Notes: a model not told the origin generated them from the sequence alone. Shown: positions 17,733 through 26,095, counted from the stretch's first letter. The stretch: DNA of 64,000 nt from Sutcliffiella horikoshii (GCF_021991925.1 NZ_RXZI01000002.1:744001-808000), one strand, 5' to 3'. Translations and numbers: made by a program.

Positions 17733-17750
17733 ACAAGGGAGGAAATGGGA

Positions 17751-18134
17751 GTGGAACTAAAAGACACACTAATAGACCTACTAGGGATTGAGATTGTGGA
17801 GCTGTCAGAAGAAAGGGCGGTAGCCACGATGCCTGTGGATAAGCGGACACACCAACCATTCGGCTTGCTTCATGGTGGCGCGTCGGTTGCGCTGGCAGAG
17901 ACGATTGCAAGTATCGGCACGTTCCATCTGATCGATAAGGAAACAGAAATCTGTGTAGGATTAGAAATTAACGCTAATCACTTGAAGGGTAAAAAGGAAG
18001 GAATCGTGACCGCGATTGGCACTCCGCTGCACCGTGGGAAATCGACGATGGTGTGGGACATTAAGATAGTTGATGAGGACGATGCCTTGATTTGTATTTC
18101 TCGTTGTACGATGGCAATTTTGAAGAAAAGGTAA
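17751..18134 (+). CDS. menI: Hotdog-fold acyl-CoA thioesterase, MenI/YuxO type
   Basis: 127 residues. GTG 17751 (MELKDTLIDLLGIEIVE) is preferred over ATG 17745 because GGGAGG is then 8 bases away. The hotdog signature QPFGLLHGGASVALAETIAS is complete, with the catalytic acidic residue in AETIAS. The sequence resembles B. subtilis YuxO, now called MenI, which hydrolyses 1,4-dihydroxy-2-naphthoyl-CoA in menaquinone synthesis. In B. subtilis yuxO adjoins the mrp operon and comA; here it stands apart from both, and mrp lies 14 kb downstream. Confidence 0.82.
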   Translation: MELKDTLIDLLGIEIVELSEERAVATMPVDKRTHQPFGLLHGGASVALAETIASIGTFHLIDKETEICVGLEINANHLKGKKEGIVTAIGTPLHRGKSTMVWDIKIVDEDDALICISRCTMAILKKR

Positions 18135-18275
18135 GGGAAGAGTGACTGTATGGCTGAATGGTAGTTCCAACAAGGCATTCACCATCAATTAGGGGTACAA
18201 AGAAGAGTGCTGGGTACCCCATCTCAACTTTTTCATCAGATTGAGGTAATAATAGAGGCTTTCTATGGGACCTCT

Positions 18276-18440
18276 GGCTCAACAGTGGGCCTATGAAGCC
18301 GGATTTCATTGTGCTTCCAAATCTGGGACTCATAGAAGAGCTATGAACTTCGGATTTCCATACCGGCTCCACATCCGGGGCTCATAGAAAAGCTATGCCC
18401 CCGGATTTTTCTCCGGTTCCCATTCCGCGGCTCATCCGGC
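18276..18440 (+). repeat. Degenerate array with a period near 51 bases in a 330-base gene-free gap
   Basis: The gap 18135-18466 holds no gene. Units begin with GGCTC/GACTC words whose CTC lies at 18278, 18329, 18381 and 18431 (steps 51, 52, 50). Each full unit continues with CTATG about 11 bases later and CCGGATTT/TCGGATTT at 18299, 18350 and 18401. Units 2 and 3 share CTCATAGAA and AGCTATG. This is three full units and one partial. It is between convergent genes (menI and alkD), and no terminator was recognised. Confidence 0.7.
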
Positions 18441-18466
18441 TTAATACTCTTGAAATAATTCCAGCT

Positions 18467-19177
18467 CTAACTATAACTATTCAACTTCTTCCTTTCCAAG
18501 TGTTTCAACCCTTCCCTGCGACTGAGTGGGGCCAAATCTTCCGTAGAGTTAATAAAGCGTAACACTTCCTCTGGAGCGGTTTTGGAATATTCCCTTAACG
18601 CCCAGCCAATCGCCTTCTGGATAAAAAACTCCTTAGACCCTTTTGTTGCCTCTATGTAAGAAAACAACTTCTCTTCATCTGTCTTTTCTTTGTACTTTAA
18701 TTGAAAAAGAAGAGCCGATCTTTGAAGCCAGAAATTATCCGATTCTATCCATCTATCTGGATAATCGATAATACCCGTCTTCTCCCTCAGAAGGACTGCC
18801 CCGACGTGATGAGGTGCAATATGATCCACTGTGTCCCACCAGGATTTTTTAACAATCAATTCTTCCAATAAGGGAAGCCACTCAACTCCCGATTTTTTGA
18901 TATGAACATCGATCATCGCTAGGGCGGAATAATGGAATTCCCGCTCAGGCTGCTCATATAGAAATGCTACTAGTGGACTGATCCATTCCAGTTCTGGTTT
19001 GCCATAGTCCCTGAAAAATTCTTTTAAGATCATTTTTCGCTTAGGGGACTTTATCCCCAAGAATGAGAAATGATTGCGCATATAATTTTCCATCGGCTTT
19101 CTGTTTGATGCATCCCCATTTGAGCGGAACAAATCCACTAACTCTTTTTGGTACCTTTCCAAGGTAATGGCTGACAT
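18467..19177 (-). CDS. DNA alkylation repair enzyme, AlkD-like glycosylase
   Basis: 236 residues of HEAT-like helical repeats. Residues matching those used by Bacillus cereus AlkD are visible: the SWWDTVDHIAPH block carrying the catalytic Asp and stacking Trp, then NFWLQRSALL and FIQKAIGWALREYSK. The enzyme excises cationic alkylated purines such as 3-methyladenine and 7-methylguanine without base flipping. The gene stands alone between repeat sequence and the MFS gene. Confidence 0.9.
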   Translation of the reverse strand: MSAITLERYQKELVDLFRSNGDASNRKPMENYMRNHFSFLGIKSPKRKMILKEFFRDYGKPELEWISPLVAFLYEQPEREFHYSALAMIDVHIKKSGVEWLPLLEELIVKKSWWDTVDHIAPHHVGAVLLREKTGIIDYPDRWIESDNFWLQRSALLFQLKYKEKTDEEKLFSYIEATKGSKEFFIQKAIGWALREYSKTAPEEVLRFINSTEDLAPLSRREGLKHLERKKLNSYS

Positions 19178-19254
19178 ACTAAAAAACCTCCCATATATCC
19201 TGTCCTTCTATTAGTAGAATACAGGATATTGGAAGGTGATGAAACCATGCCTTT

Positions 19255-20538
19255 TTATGATTCTGCTGTCTTCTTCGCGCTTTCCGGATGAAGGATGCTG
19301 TAAAGAAGCATTACTCCTGAGCAGAGAAAAATAAGGCTAGTGATATAAAATACGGTGGAGATCCCGTAGAATCCAGCTATTACTCCCCCCATGACCGGAC
19401 CGATGACATTGCCTAAGAATCGGAAACTGACGTTGTATCCAAGTACTTCTCCTTGCATGGATAGAGGAGCGACATTCCGAATATATGCTGTCATACATGG
19501 AATCAGTCCACCCACAACCATTCCAAATAGGAACCGGAATAGAACAAGCTGCCAAAGCGAGGTGGCAAGTGCCTGTGGAATAAAGAGAATAGAGCTTGCC
19601 AACATCAAGATCACGATGACCTTATCATGGCCGATGTTATCCCCAAGTTTTCCCCAATTACGGGATGCCAATAGATTACCAAAGCCTGTGGCTGAAAAGG
19701 CGAATCCTGCAAGCAAGGCGATGTTTGCTGCAGTGCCTCCAGTCAACTCATTGACATATAAGGCAAGTAGCGGTTGGATGCTGAAATTGGCGGCTTGGAT
19801 GAACATGGATAAGAACATGATCTTCAGTAACATAGGCTTTTGGATGATATATTGCAGTACTTCTTTTCGAGTGTACTGTTTTTCTTTCCTATCAGTAGAA
19901 CTCTTTTTCTTTTCTTTAATACCGAATGCCACTAGAATTACTGCCAGATAAATAAGAGCTGATGTAAGGAAAAATGTGTAGGCAAAGCCGAATGAGTCTG
20001 CAAGCATCCCGCCTATCAAAGGGCCAAGGAGACCACCTGAAACCGTACCGGTCTGCAGGGTTCCTAGTGTCTTTCCTGCAATCTCTTTTGGAGCTTGTGA
20101 GGAAATCAATGCCATGGAAGTGGGAATGAAGCCGGTTGCGAGTCCCATCACCATCCGTAAAATAAACAGTCCATGAACAGAATCCACTACACTCATTAAA
20201 AGGATGCTGGTTGCAATTCCTGATCCTGTTAATAACAGGATTGGCTTATAACCATATTTATCCCCGATTCGTCCCCAGATCGGTGAAACGAAGAACGCCG
20301 TAAGGAAAGTAATTCCGAAAATGAATCCGGACCAGCGCTGTACATAGGAATCCGAGTAATTCCCAAACGTTTCAATGAATAAAGATAAGAAAGGGAGAAT
20401 CATGGTAGCACTAGCAGCAACGAAAAAGTTCGCAATCCACATTATGAACAAGTTTCGTCCTGATGTTGAAATGATCGTCACCTTCTTTAAAATTTCGGAT
20501 TTTAAATATTTCGTATAACTAAATAATAACCTATCCAA
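19255..20538 (-). CDS. yuxJ: Major facilitator superfamily exporter, YuxJ-like
   Basis: Up to 427 residues with 12 membrane segments. The MFS motif A is visible as GRIGDKYGYKP, and the equivalent loop in the second half is NWGKLGDNIGHDK, typical of drug:proton antiporters. The start is uncertain: TTG 20538 has no clear binding site, and AAGAAGGTGA lies around 20481, where GTG or a nearby codon could start. It stands head-to-head with kapD, the same neighbourhood as B. subtilis yuxJ, which is the main reason for the name. Substrate unknown. Confidence 0.8.
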   Translation of the reverse strand: MDRLLFSYTKYLKSEILKKVTIISTSGRNLFIMWIANFFVAASATMILPFLSLFIETFGNYSDSYVQRWSGFIFGITFLTAFFVSPIWGRIGDKYGYKPILLLTGSGIATSILLMSVVDSVHGLFILRMVMGLATGFIPTSMALISSQAPKEIAGKTLGTLQTGTVSGGLLGPLIGGMLADSFGFAYTFFLTSALIYLAVILVAFGIKEKKKSSTDRKEKQYTRKEVLQYIIQKPMLLKIMFLSMFIQAANFSIQPLLALYVNELTGGTAANIALLAGFAFSATGFGNLLASRNWGKLGDNIGHDKVIVILMLASSILFIPQALATSLWQLVLFRFLFGMVVGGLIPCMTAYIRNVAPLSMQGEVLGYNVSFRFLGNVIGPVMGGVIAGFYGISTVFYITSLIFLCSGVMLLYSILHPESAKKTAES

Positions 20539-20610
20539 TTAAAAAATCAACAGAACAGGCTGTATTTTTCAAAAAACGGGAAATTTGCGTGCTAAAAGTA
20601 TTATTCACCA

Positions 20611-20619
20611 TGATATAAT
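20611..20619 (+). promoter_or_regulatory. Extended -10 promoter of kapD
   Basis: TGATATAAT (TG-n-TATAAT) lies 47 bases before the kapD start. No strong -35 was found, which extended -10 promoters tolerate. Confidence 0.5.
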
Positions 20620-20665
20620 ATAGTAATAAAATTCTGAAAATTAAATAGATGAAAGGAGGGGAACG

Positions 20666-21289
20666 ATGAAGCAAACTCCTATATACTTATTTATCGACTT
20701 TGAATTTACCATGCCGGAGAACAGAAATTACCCGAAGAATTTCTTTCCGGAAATCATCGAAGCGGGAATTGTCGTGGTGGAAAAGGATAAGATTATCGAC
20801 CAATATTCGAACTACATTCGTCCCAAAGCGTTTCCGACGTTGACAAATAGATGTAAGTCCTTCTTGCATATCAGTCAAAGGGATGTTCAGGAAGGAGCAT
20901 ATTTCACAGAACTGATAGAGGTTTTGAACTCCTACAAGGCTCAGGAAAGAGGAACGGTTGTCACGTGGGGGAATATGGACATGAAGGTGTTGAAAAATAA
21001 CTGCAAGTATCATGGGGTTTCCTTCCCGTTATCTTGTAAGCATGTTGACCTTTCCATGGAATATAAAAAATTCTTCGGTGACCAAAATCAGACTGGGTTA
21101 TGGAAAGCGGTTCAAGAATATGGTAAGGAAGGAACCGGAAAACATCATCGGGCATTGGACGATGCTTTGACGACTTATAATATTTTCCGACTGGTGGAAA
21201 AGGATAAAAGTTATTTGGAAAAGCCGGAACCGACGACGATCGGGGACCGTATCGATCTTTCAAAAATAATGAATAAATACGCTCTATAA
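20666..21289 (+). CDS. kapD: KapD, DEDDh exonuclease-like inhibitor of the KinA pathway to sporulation
   Basis: 207 residues with the DEDDh exonuclease set: DFEFT near residue 11, WGNMD near 94 and HHRALDDA near 153. RBS AAAGGAGGGG precedes ATG 20666. The B. subtilis protein of this family inhibits the KinA route to sporulation. The conserved residues suggest it retains nuclease activity. It converges on kapB with a shared terminator; in B. subtilis kapB and kapD are also neighbours, together with kinB, which is not present here. Confidence 0.9.
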   Translation: MKQTPIYLFIDFEFTMPENRNYPKNFFPEIIEAGIVVVEKDKIIDQYSNYIRPKAFPTLTNRCKSFLHISQRDVQEGAYFTELIEVLNSYKAQERGTVVTWGNMDMKVLKNNCKYHGVSFPLSCKHVDLSMEYKKFFGDQNQTGLWKAVQEYGKEGTGKHHRALDDALTTYNIFRLVEKDKSYLEKPEPTTIGDRIDLSKIMNKYAL

Positions 21290-21324
21290 AAAGCCAAATC
21301 CCTAAGTTAGGAGATTTGGCTTTT
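21289..21324. terminator. Bidirectional terminator between kapD and kapB
   Basis: AAAAGCCAAATC at 21289-21300 pairs with GATTTGGCTTTT at 21313-21324; the loop can pair further (CCTAAGTTAGG). A-run and T-run serve both strands. Confidence 0.9.
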
Positions 21325-21333
21325 AGTTTGCTA

Positions 21334-21720
21334 TCAGGAAAGCTTATAGTCTCTTTTTAATGTGGAGAAGTTTTCGAGGCTTTTTTTGGCCCATAGGCTG
21401 TCATCTTCATTTAAGGCCTCTGTGGCTGCATTTATGGCCATCTTGAGTGACTCTTTATAGTCTATCACTTCTCCTGCGTAAGGTTTTACCATGTTCTTTG
21501 GAATGTTTGTTTGTTCCTGAAAGGCCAAGGCACGGCGCTCATGAAAGAGCGGAACTTCCACTTCTTTCGGTGCATGAAGGTCCCCTTGCCGAGGGTGTTT
21601 CAATACCGATTTGATTTTGACTAAATAATGCATGGGGCGGATATCCGTCACCTCCCCAATATATTTTCCAGTCTTATAAATCCCGGTTACGATGGTTCCA
21701 ACCTTAATTTCCTCCATCAT
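21334..21720 (-). CDS. kapB: KapB, kinase-associated protein B
   Basis: 128 residues; AAGGGG lies 4-7 bases before two consecutive ATG codons (21720, 21717). The N-terminal half is a small beta-barrel (VGTIVTGIYKTGKYIGEVTD), and the C-terminal half is helical (YKESLKMAINAATEALNE). In B. subtilis kapB is co-transcribed with the sporulation kinase gene kinB and is needed for its function, although annotated as a lipoprotein. This copy has no lipobox. KinB is absent from the neighbourhood, so either another kinase is served or kinB lies elsewhere. Confidence 0.88.
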   Translation of the reverse strand: MMEEIKVGTIVTGIYKTGKYIGEVTDIRPMHYLVKIKSVLKHPRQGDLHAPKEVEVPLFHERRALAFQEQTNIPKNMVKPYAGEVIDYKESLKMAINAATEALNEDDSLWAKKSLENFSTLKRDYKLS

Positions 21721-21800
21721 TAGACCCCTTTCTTCATTTATTGATGATTTTTTTTGTTATATTTAGTAATATCTTGTTAAAGCAAATAAAATAGTGGAGT

Positions 21801-22568
21801 GTGAAAGTTGTGAAAAAGATTATCATAATGATGATTGCGCTACTTCTTATTGTAGCAGGTTGTGGAGCAAGTACAAATGAAGAAAATGCAGGCAGTGGAA
21901 ATAATGCCGGCAATGAGCAACAACAAACAGATGAAAACAATGAAGAACAGGAAAGTGAAGAGGTAGAGGTTGGCGAGTTCCAACAATTCACCAATACAAG
22001 TGAAACAATTCGTACAGTAGAAATGGAGACAACAAAAGGGAAAATTGTCATAAACCTTTATCCTGATGCTGCTCCCAAAGCAGTAGAGAATTTCATCACG
22101 CATGCAGAAAACGGTTATTATGATGGGTTGATCTTTCACCGTGTCATCGAAGATTTTATGATACAAGGCGGTGATCCGGAAGGGACAGGCAGAGGTGGAG
22201 AGAGCATTTGGGGGCAACCTTTTGAAGATGAGTTCAGTCGTGAAATGCTTCATTTCAAAGGTGCTCTTTCTATGGCAAATTCAGGTGCAAACACGAACGG
22301 CAGCCAGTTCTTCATCGTCCATGCAGATGAAGTGGCAGAGGATATGATGGAATCCATGATGAAGTCAGGTTACCCTGAGGAAGTAATTGAAATGTATGAG
22401 CAACATGGAGGGACGCCTTTCCTGGACTTCCGCCATACTGTGTTCGGACAAGTGGTGGAAGGGATGGATGTAGTGGATGCCATCGCAACAGTAGAAACTG
22501 AAAAACCCGGGGAATTAGACAAACCGGTGGAGGATGTTGTCATTGAAAAGATAACCGTAGTAAAATAA
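21801..22568 (+). CDS. Lipoprotein peptidyl-prolyl cis-trans isomerase (cyclophilin)
   Basis: 255 residues. A lipobox signal peptide ends LLIVAGC, followed by an Asn/Glu/Gln-rich linker of about 45 residues that tethers the domain to the membrane face. The cyclophilin domain begins near residue 70 (VEMETTKGKIVINLYPDAAP). It carries the active-site motifs FHRVI, FMIQGGDPEG and NGSQFFI, though with loop differences from cytosolic PpiB (an insert around SMMKSGYPEEVIEMYEQ). It would aid folding of exported proteins outside the membrane. GTG 21801 or GTG 21810 may be the start. Confidence 0.9.
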   Translation: MKVVKKIIIMMIALLLIVAGCGASTNEENAGSGNNAGNEQQQTDENNEEQESEEVEVGEFQQFTNTSETIRTVEMETTKGKIVINLYPDAAPKAVENFITHAENGYYDGLIFHRVIEDFMIQGGDPEGTGRGGESIWGQPFEDEFSREMLHFKGALSMANSGANTNGSQFFIVHADEVAEDMMESMMKSGYPEEVIEMYEQHGGTPFLDFRHTVFGQVVEGMDVVDAIATVETEKPGELDKPVEDVVIEKITVVK

Positions 22569-22644
22569 GGAAACGGACGTTAGGATTGGTCTGTGCCATG
22601 AACTTTTGTTATAATAGACAGGTTCATAACATGCGAAAGGTCGT

Positions 22645-22857
22645 GTGGATACGATGCTTACATCCTTTATGCTACAACTATTCTTATATTTTCCTGAAGA
22701 TAAGACAGAATACATTCCAGCTGGTATTACGTTTGCGATTTTCTTCATAGCAGCCATATTCGTTTTTCGATATATATTGAAAATTTCCAAAAGAGAAAGC
22801 CAAAAGGCAAAGGCACTTGAAGAACAGCTTAGAAGAGACAAGGTAATTGAAGATTAA
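22645..22857 (+). CDS. Small single-helix membrane protein of unknown function
   Basis: 70 residues starting at GTG 22645 with AAAGG upstream; an ATG at 22654 is also possible. One hydrophobic helix (IPAGITFAIFFIAAIFVFRY) separates a short outer N-terminus from a charged cytoplasmic tail (SKRESQKAKALEEQLRRDKV) likely to be helical. No family recognised. It follows the cyclophilin gene after 76 bases, possibly with its own promoter (TATAAT at 22609). Confidence 0.65.
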   Translation: MDTMLTSFMLQLFLYFPEDKTEYIPAGITFAIFFIAAIFVFRYILKISKRESQKAKALEEQLRRDKVIED

Positions 22858-22874
22858 GCTATTTGTTTATGTTA

Positions 22875-22915
22875 AGGCTTGCTTGCCATTATTGGCGGGT
22901 AAGCCTATTTGTTTT
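22875..22915 (+). terminator. Probable intrinsic terminator
   Basis: AGGCTTGC at 22875 pairs with GTAAGCCT ending at 22906 with one G-T pair, and an inner GCC/GGC stem narrows the loop. A T-rich stretch (ATTTGTTTT) follows. Confidence 0.6.
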
Positions 22916-23048
22916 GGCACCCCTTGAGGACCGCTGTTGATTTCCACCATAAAACTCTGTGATATCAACAATATCCTTTTCTCTAACATATTCCCTCCCA
23001 CTTTCGGAAAAACTTTAGAAAAACGAACATATGGAGGAGTATGAGCAC

Positions 23049-23630
23049 ATGAGATTTTCCAAAACATTATCTTTTATGAGCATCCTTACTTGCCTAATGC
23101 TGGCTGGATGCTTGGAGAAGGAGATCACCGGACTTGATGTGGAAATCTTCAATGCAACTGGTGATAGCCTTGGAGTAGCCAAAGTTTCCGAAGAGCCTGA
23201 CGGTGTCATGGTCAAGTTAAATCTTGAAGGGTTGCCACCCGGGGAACATGGGGTTCATATACACGAAAAAGGAGTATGTGACGCGCCGGACTTTAAGACA
23301 GCGGGTAATCACTTTAATCCAGATGACAAGCAGCATGGGCTGATGCATCCTGAAGGAGCGCATGTTGGAGATCTCCCGAATATCATCGTGGAAGATGATG
23401 GGACCGTTATAGCTGAACTGATGGCGCCTCAGGCAACGTTGGAAGATGGCAAGACCTCTCTGTTCGGTAAAGACGGGACAGCGATAATCATAACAGAAAG
23501 CTTGGATGATGGGATGACACAACCTGCTGGGGACTCAGGTGAGAGAATCGCATGTGGAGCAATTACAAAGGAAGTTGCGGAAAAAGGGAAAGTCGTAGAA
23601 GAGCCTGTGGATGAGGAAGAAAAGGAATAG
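23049..23630 (+). CDS. SodC-like (Cu/Zn superoxide dismutase family) lipoprotein lacking one copper ligand
   Basis: 193 residues from ATG 23049 (GGAGGAG 9 bases upstream). A lipobox LMLAGC gives membrane anchoring. SOD motifs are GVHIHEKG (two copper His), GNHFNP (bridging His), QHG and AHVGD (zinc set), the disulfide Cys in KGVCDAPDF and IACG. The fourth copper His, normally in a VVHE-like stretch before the PAG(N/D)SG loop, is replaced: the sequence reads IIITESLDDG. The B. subtilis paralogue YojM is known to lack copper ligands, so this may likewise bind zinc but have little dismutase activity. An acidic C-terminal tail (EEPVDEEEKE) is unusual. Confidence 0.88.
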   Translation: MRFSKTLSFMSILTCLMLAGCLEKEITGLDVEIFNATGDSLGVAKVSEEPDGVMVKLNLEGLPPGEHGVHIHEKGVCDAPDFKTAGNHFNPDDKQHGLMHPEGAHVGDLPNIIVEDDGTVIAELMAPQATLEDGKTSLFGKDGTAIIITESLDDGMTQPAGDSGERIACGAITKEVAEKGKVVEEPVDEEEKE

Positions 23631-23649
23631 AATAGGCTTTTAGGCTAGG

Positions 23650-23684
23650 GGCTGTCCAAAGGGATGTTGGATAGCCTTTTTTTA
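23650..23684 (+). terminator. Intrinsic terminator after the SodC-like gene
   Basis: GGCTGTCCAA at 23650-23659 pairs with TTGGATAGCC at 23667-23676 (one G-T pair), followed by seven T. Confidence 0.9.
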
Positions 23685-23795
23685 TTGATTCTTAAAAAAA
23701 CACTGTATTATTTTAGAAATATTCGTAATCATATTGACATAGTTTGTACTTTTAAGATAATTTTAAATTTATAGATAAATGAGGGGGTTGCATCT

Positions 23796-24401
23796 TTGGA
23801 GATACTATTAATTCGACATGGTCAGTCGGAAGCGGATATCCTCCATGTTCATGAGGGGAGAGCGGACTATCCTTTGACAGACCTGGGAAGGGAACAGGCA
23901 AAAAGGTTGGCATGTCGGTTGAATGAACATTGTCCTCCGGATATTATTTGGACGAGTACGTTAAAAAGGGCATCTGAAACGGCAACAATATTAGCGGAAG
24001 AAGTTGGATGCATGCTAATGAAGGAGCCAAACTTGATGGAATTCAATAATGGTGTTTTAGCCGGGCTTCCAAGGGAAGTCGCAGCGACCAAGTATCCATT
24101 GCCGCCTGGTGGGAGAAAGCCACATGAAAGGATTCAAAATGGAGAATCAGAAATAGAGTTCCGGATGAGGGTGGAAATGGCATTATCGAAAATCTTAGCG
24201 GAAAGCTCCGCAGTGGTCCGAATTGCGATTGTATCACACGGTGGCACGATTTCCAATTTGTTACGGGCCATATTGCAGTTGCCTGTACCTACTGATGTGA
24301 AATTTGCGACTGGTGATACAGGTATGCATATAGTAAGGAAAAATGATAATGGATTACAAATTATATCTTTGAATAATACAGAGCACTTATACAATCAATA
24401 A
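23796..24401 (+). CDS. Histidine phosphatase family protein (phosphoglycerate mutase-like)
   Basis: 201 residues; the start is TTG 23796 with GGGGG 8 bases upstream. The catalytic motif LIRHGQSEAD carries the phospho-accepting His and Arg, TSTLKRASETA carries the second Arg, and the distal catalytic pair is VSHGGTISN. This is the size and pattern of broad phosphatases such as CobC/GpmB or PhoE types rather than the glycolytic mutase. It lies alone, sharing a terminator with patB. Substrate unknown. Confidence 0.88.
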   Translation: MEILLIRHGQSEADILHVHEGRADYPLTDLGREQAKRLACRLNEHCPPDIIWTSTLKRASETATILAEEVGCMLMKEPNLMEFNNGVLAGLPREVAATKYPLPPGGRKPHERIQNGESEIEFRMRVEMALSKILAESSAVVRIAIVSHGGTISNLLRAILQLPVPTDVKFATGDTGMHIVRKNDNGLQIISLNNTEHLYNQ

Positions 24402-24440
24402 AGGGGCTATGCAGCAGAAATGTGCATAACCCTTATTTTT
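24401..24440. terminator. Bidirectional terminator between the phosphatase gene and patB
   Basis: GGGGCTATGCA pairs with TGCATAACCC at 24423-24432 with one bulge or mismatch, followed by TTATTTTTTTATT. Both convergent genes end at its borders. Confidence 0.75.
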
Positions 24441-25610
24441 TTATTGAAGGGCCTTTTTCAGGCGCTCTAGGCCTTCCTGCAAGGTTGCCCTCGTACAGGC
24501 AACATTCATACGTACGAAACCATCCGCTTCTTTCCCAAACTTTTTTCCGGAGTCGAGGGCAAGCTTTCCTTTATGAAGAAGGCGTCGTGTCAATTCCTCA
24601 TCTTCCAACCCCAGTTTCCTGCAATCAATCCAGAGGAGATAAGTTCCCTCGGGTTTAAAGGCGATAACTTCCGGAATTTCATTTTGTATGAAGGAAACGG
24701 CGATATCCATGTTTTCCTCGATATATTCCATCACTTCTTCCAGCCATTGCCCTCCATGGCGATAAGCAGCTTCCATGGCCGAAATGCCGAAAATGTTTAA
24801 GGTGAAGTGCCCTTGTCTTTTCATAAAAAACTGCAACTTTTCCCGCATGATTTGATTTGGAGTTACCATGACGGATGCTTGTAAACCAGCGATGTTAAAG
24901 GTTTTGGTAGGTGCAAGACATGTGACGGTCTGTAGGGCAATTTCTTCTGATATGGAGGCAAAGGGGGTATAGCTATTCCCTTTTAAAACGAGGTCTGCAT
25001 GTATTTCATCAGCTACCACGATTATGCCATGCTCTACGCAGATTTCACCAAGTTGTTTAAGCTCTTCTTGCGTCCAAACCGTTCCACCAGGGTTATGAGG
25101 ATTGCACAAAAGCAGCATCTTCACTGTACCGTCCAGCTGGGACTCAAAGTGTGCCAAATCCATATGGTAGCGGCCATCCTTATACTGCATGGGGCTAATA
25201 AGAACCTTTCGATCATTATGCTTGATCATGTCGTAAAACGGGTAATAGACGGGAGAAAAGAGGATAATCTTATCACCGGGATCAGAAAAGGCTTGAATGG
25301 TAGCACTCAGTGCCGGCACCACTCCTGAAATATAAGTGAACCATTCAGTGTTCAAGTCCCATCCGTGCCGGCCCAGAAACCAACTTTTTACTGCATCGTC
25401 CACAGAAGTAGAGATGGTCGTATAACCATAAATTCCGTGTTTTGCCTTTTCCATTATTGCCTGGGTGACTTCAATAGGTGCCTGAAAGTCCATATCGGCC
25501 ACCCACATTGGTAACACATCTCCTCTACCGAAAATGTGAACCGTTTCATCCCACTTTACACTTGATGTATTCTTTCTGTTTATGTATTCATCAAAATTAT
25601 AGGTTTTCAT
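24441..25610 (-). CDS. patB: PatB, PLP-dependent cystathionine beta-lyase (MalY/PatB family)
   Basis: 389 residues from ATG 25610 (GGAGGAG 10 bases upstream); a longer frame to 25718 is not supported. MalY-type features are WDETVHIFGRGDVLPMWVAD near the start, NPHNPGGTVW, ADEIHADLV, and the PLP-binding lysine in APTKTFNIAGLQ. It cleaves cystathionine and other C-S compounds to homocysteine or thiols, pyruvate and ammonia in the cytoplasm. It is divergent from yugE, the same arrangement as in B. subtilis. Confidence 0.93.
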   Translation of the reverse strand: MKTYNFDEYINRKNTSSVKWDETVHIFGRGDVLPMWVADMDFQAPIEVTQAIMEKAKHGIYGYTTISTSVDDAVKSWFLGRHGWDLNTEWFTYISGVVPALSATIQAFSDPGDKIILFSPVYYPFYDMIKHNDRKVLISPMQYKDGRYHMDLAHFESQLDGTVKMLLLCNPHNPGGTVWTQEELKQLGEICVEHGIIVVADEIHADLVLKGNSYTPFASISEEIALQTVTCLAPTKTFNIAGLQASVMVTPNQIMREKLQFFMKRQGHFTLNIFGISAMEAAYRHGGQWLEEVMEYIEENMDIAVSFIQNEIPEVIAFKPEGTYLLWIDCRKLGLEDEELTRRLLHKGKLALDSGKKFGKEADGFVRMNVACTRATLQEGLERLKKALQ

Positions 25611-25716
25611 TTGTCCACTACTCCTCCATAAAGTATTCTCATCCAACACTAAACAATCTAAAGGAAACAAGGTATAATATGCAGTAATAGTTTTTGAAAG
25701 CAAGGTGATTTTTTCC

Positions 25717-25980
25717 ATGATAAAAGCAAGTGTAAATGTCAGGTTGATGGAAAACCTATTGCAATGGGACCCGCTAGGGTATGGTGTTGACGCTTATGAT
25801 ACGGAATGTGTCGATGTGGTGCAAGCGGTACATGAACTTGACGATAGTAATAAGTTAGCGAAAAAAATCCAGGATATCTATGAGTTTTCCTTTGAAGAAT
25901 TCATTCCTCTTACCAAATGTAAAGAGAAGGCTCTCGAGCTTATGGTCATAAAAAATTCAGAGGATTCTTGTTCTTTATAA
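25717..25980 (+). CDS. yugE: YugE-like protein (DUF1871)
   Basis: 87 residues from ATG 25717, with AAGGTGA 8 bases upstream. The sequence (VRLMENLLQWDPLGYGVDAY, KIQDIYEFSFEEFIPL) matches the small helical DUF1871 family of which B. subtilis YugE is a member, and it holds the same place between patB and yugF. Function unknown. It is monocistronic with a strong terminator downstream. Confidence 0.82.
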   Translation: MIKASVNVRLMENLLQWDPLGYGVDAYDTECVDVVQAVHELDDSNKLAKKIQDIYEFSFEEFIPLTKCKEKALELMVIKNSEDSCSL

Positions 25981-26023
25981 TAAGCTTCTTAGACAAAAAT
26001 GTCATGAAAGAAATCTCAACACG

Positions 26024-26060
26024 AAAAGAGAAAAGCTATCCCGAGCTTTTCTCTTTTATT
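26024..26060. terminator. Bidirectional terminator between yugE and yugF
   Basis: AAAAGAGAAAAGCT at 26024-26037 pairs perfectly with AGCTTTTCTCTTTT at 26044-26057 around a 6-base loop. Confidence 0.9.
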
Positions 26061-26095
26061 TGGATTGCGCACACCTGCTTTTTCCTATCCGCTAT

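Noticed and set aside
19391-19951. 186-codon plus-strand frame opposite the MFS gene
   Set aside because: Antisense shadow of a clear transporter gene; no family features or ribosome binding site.
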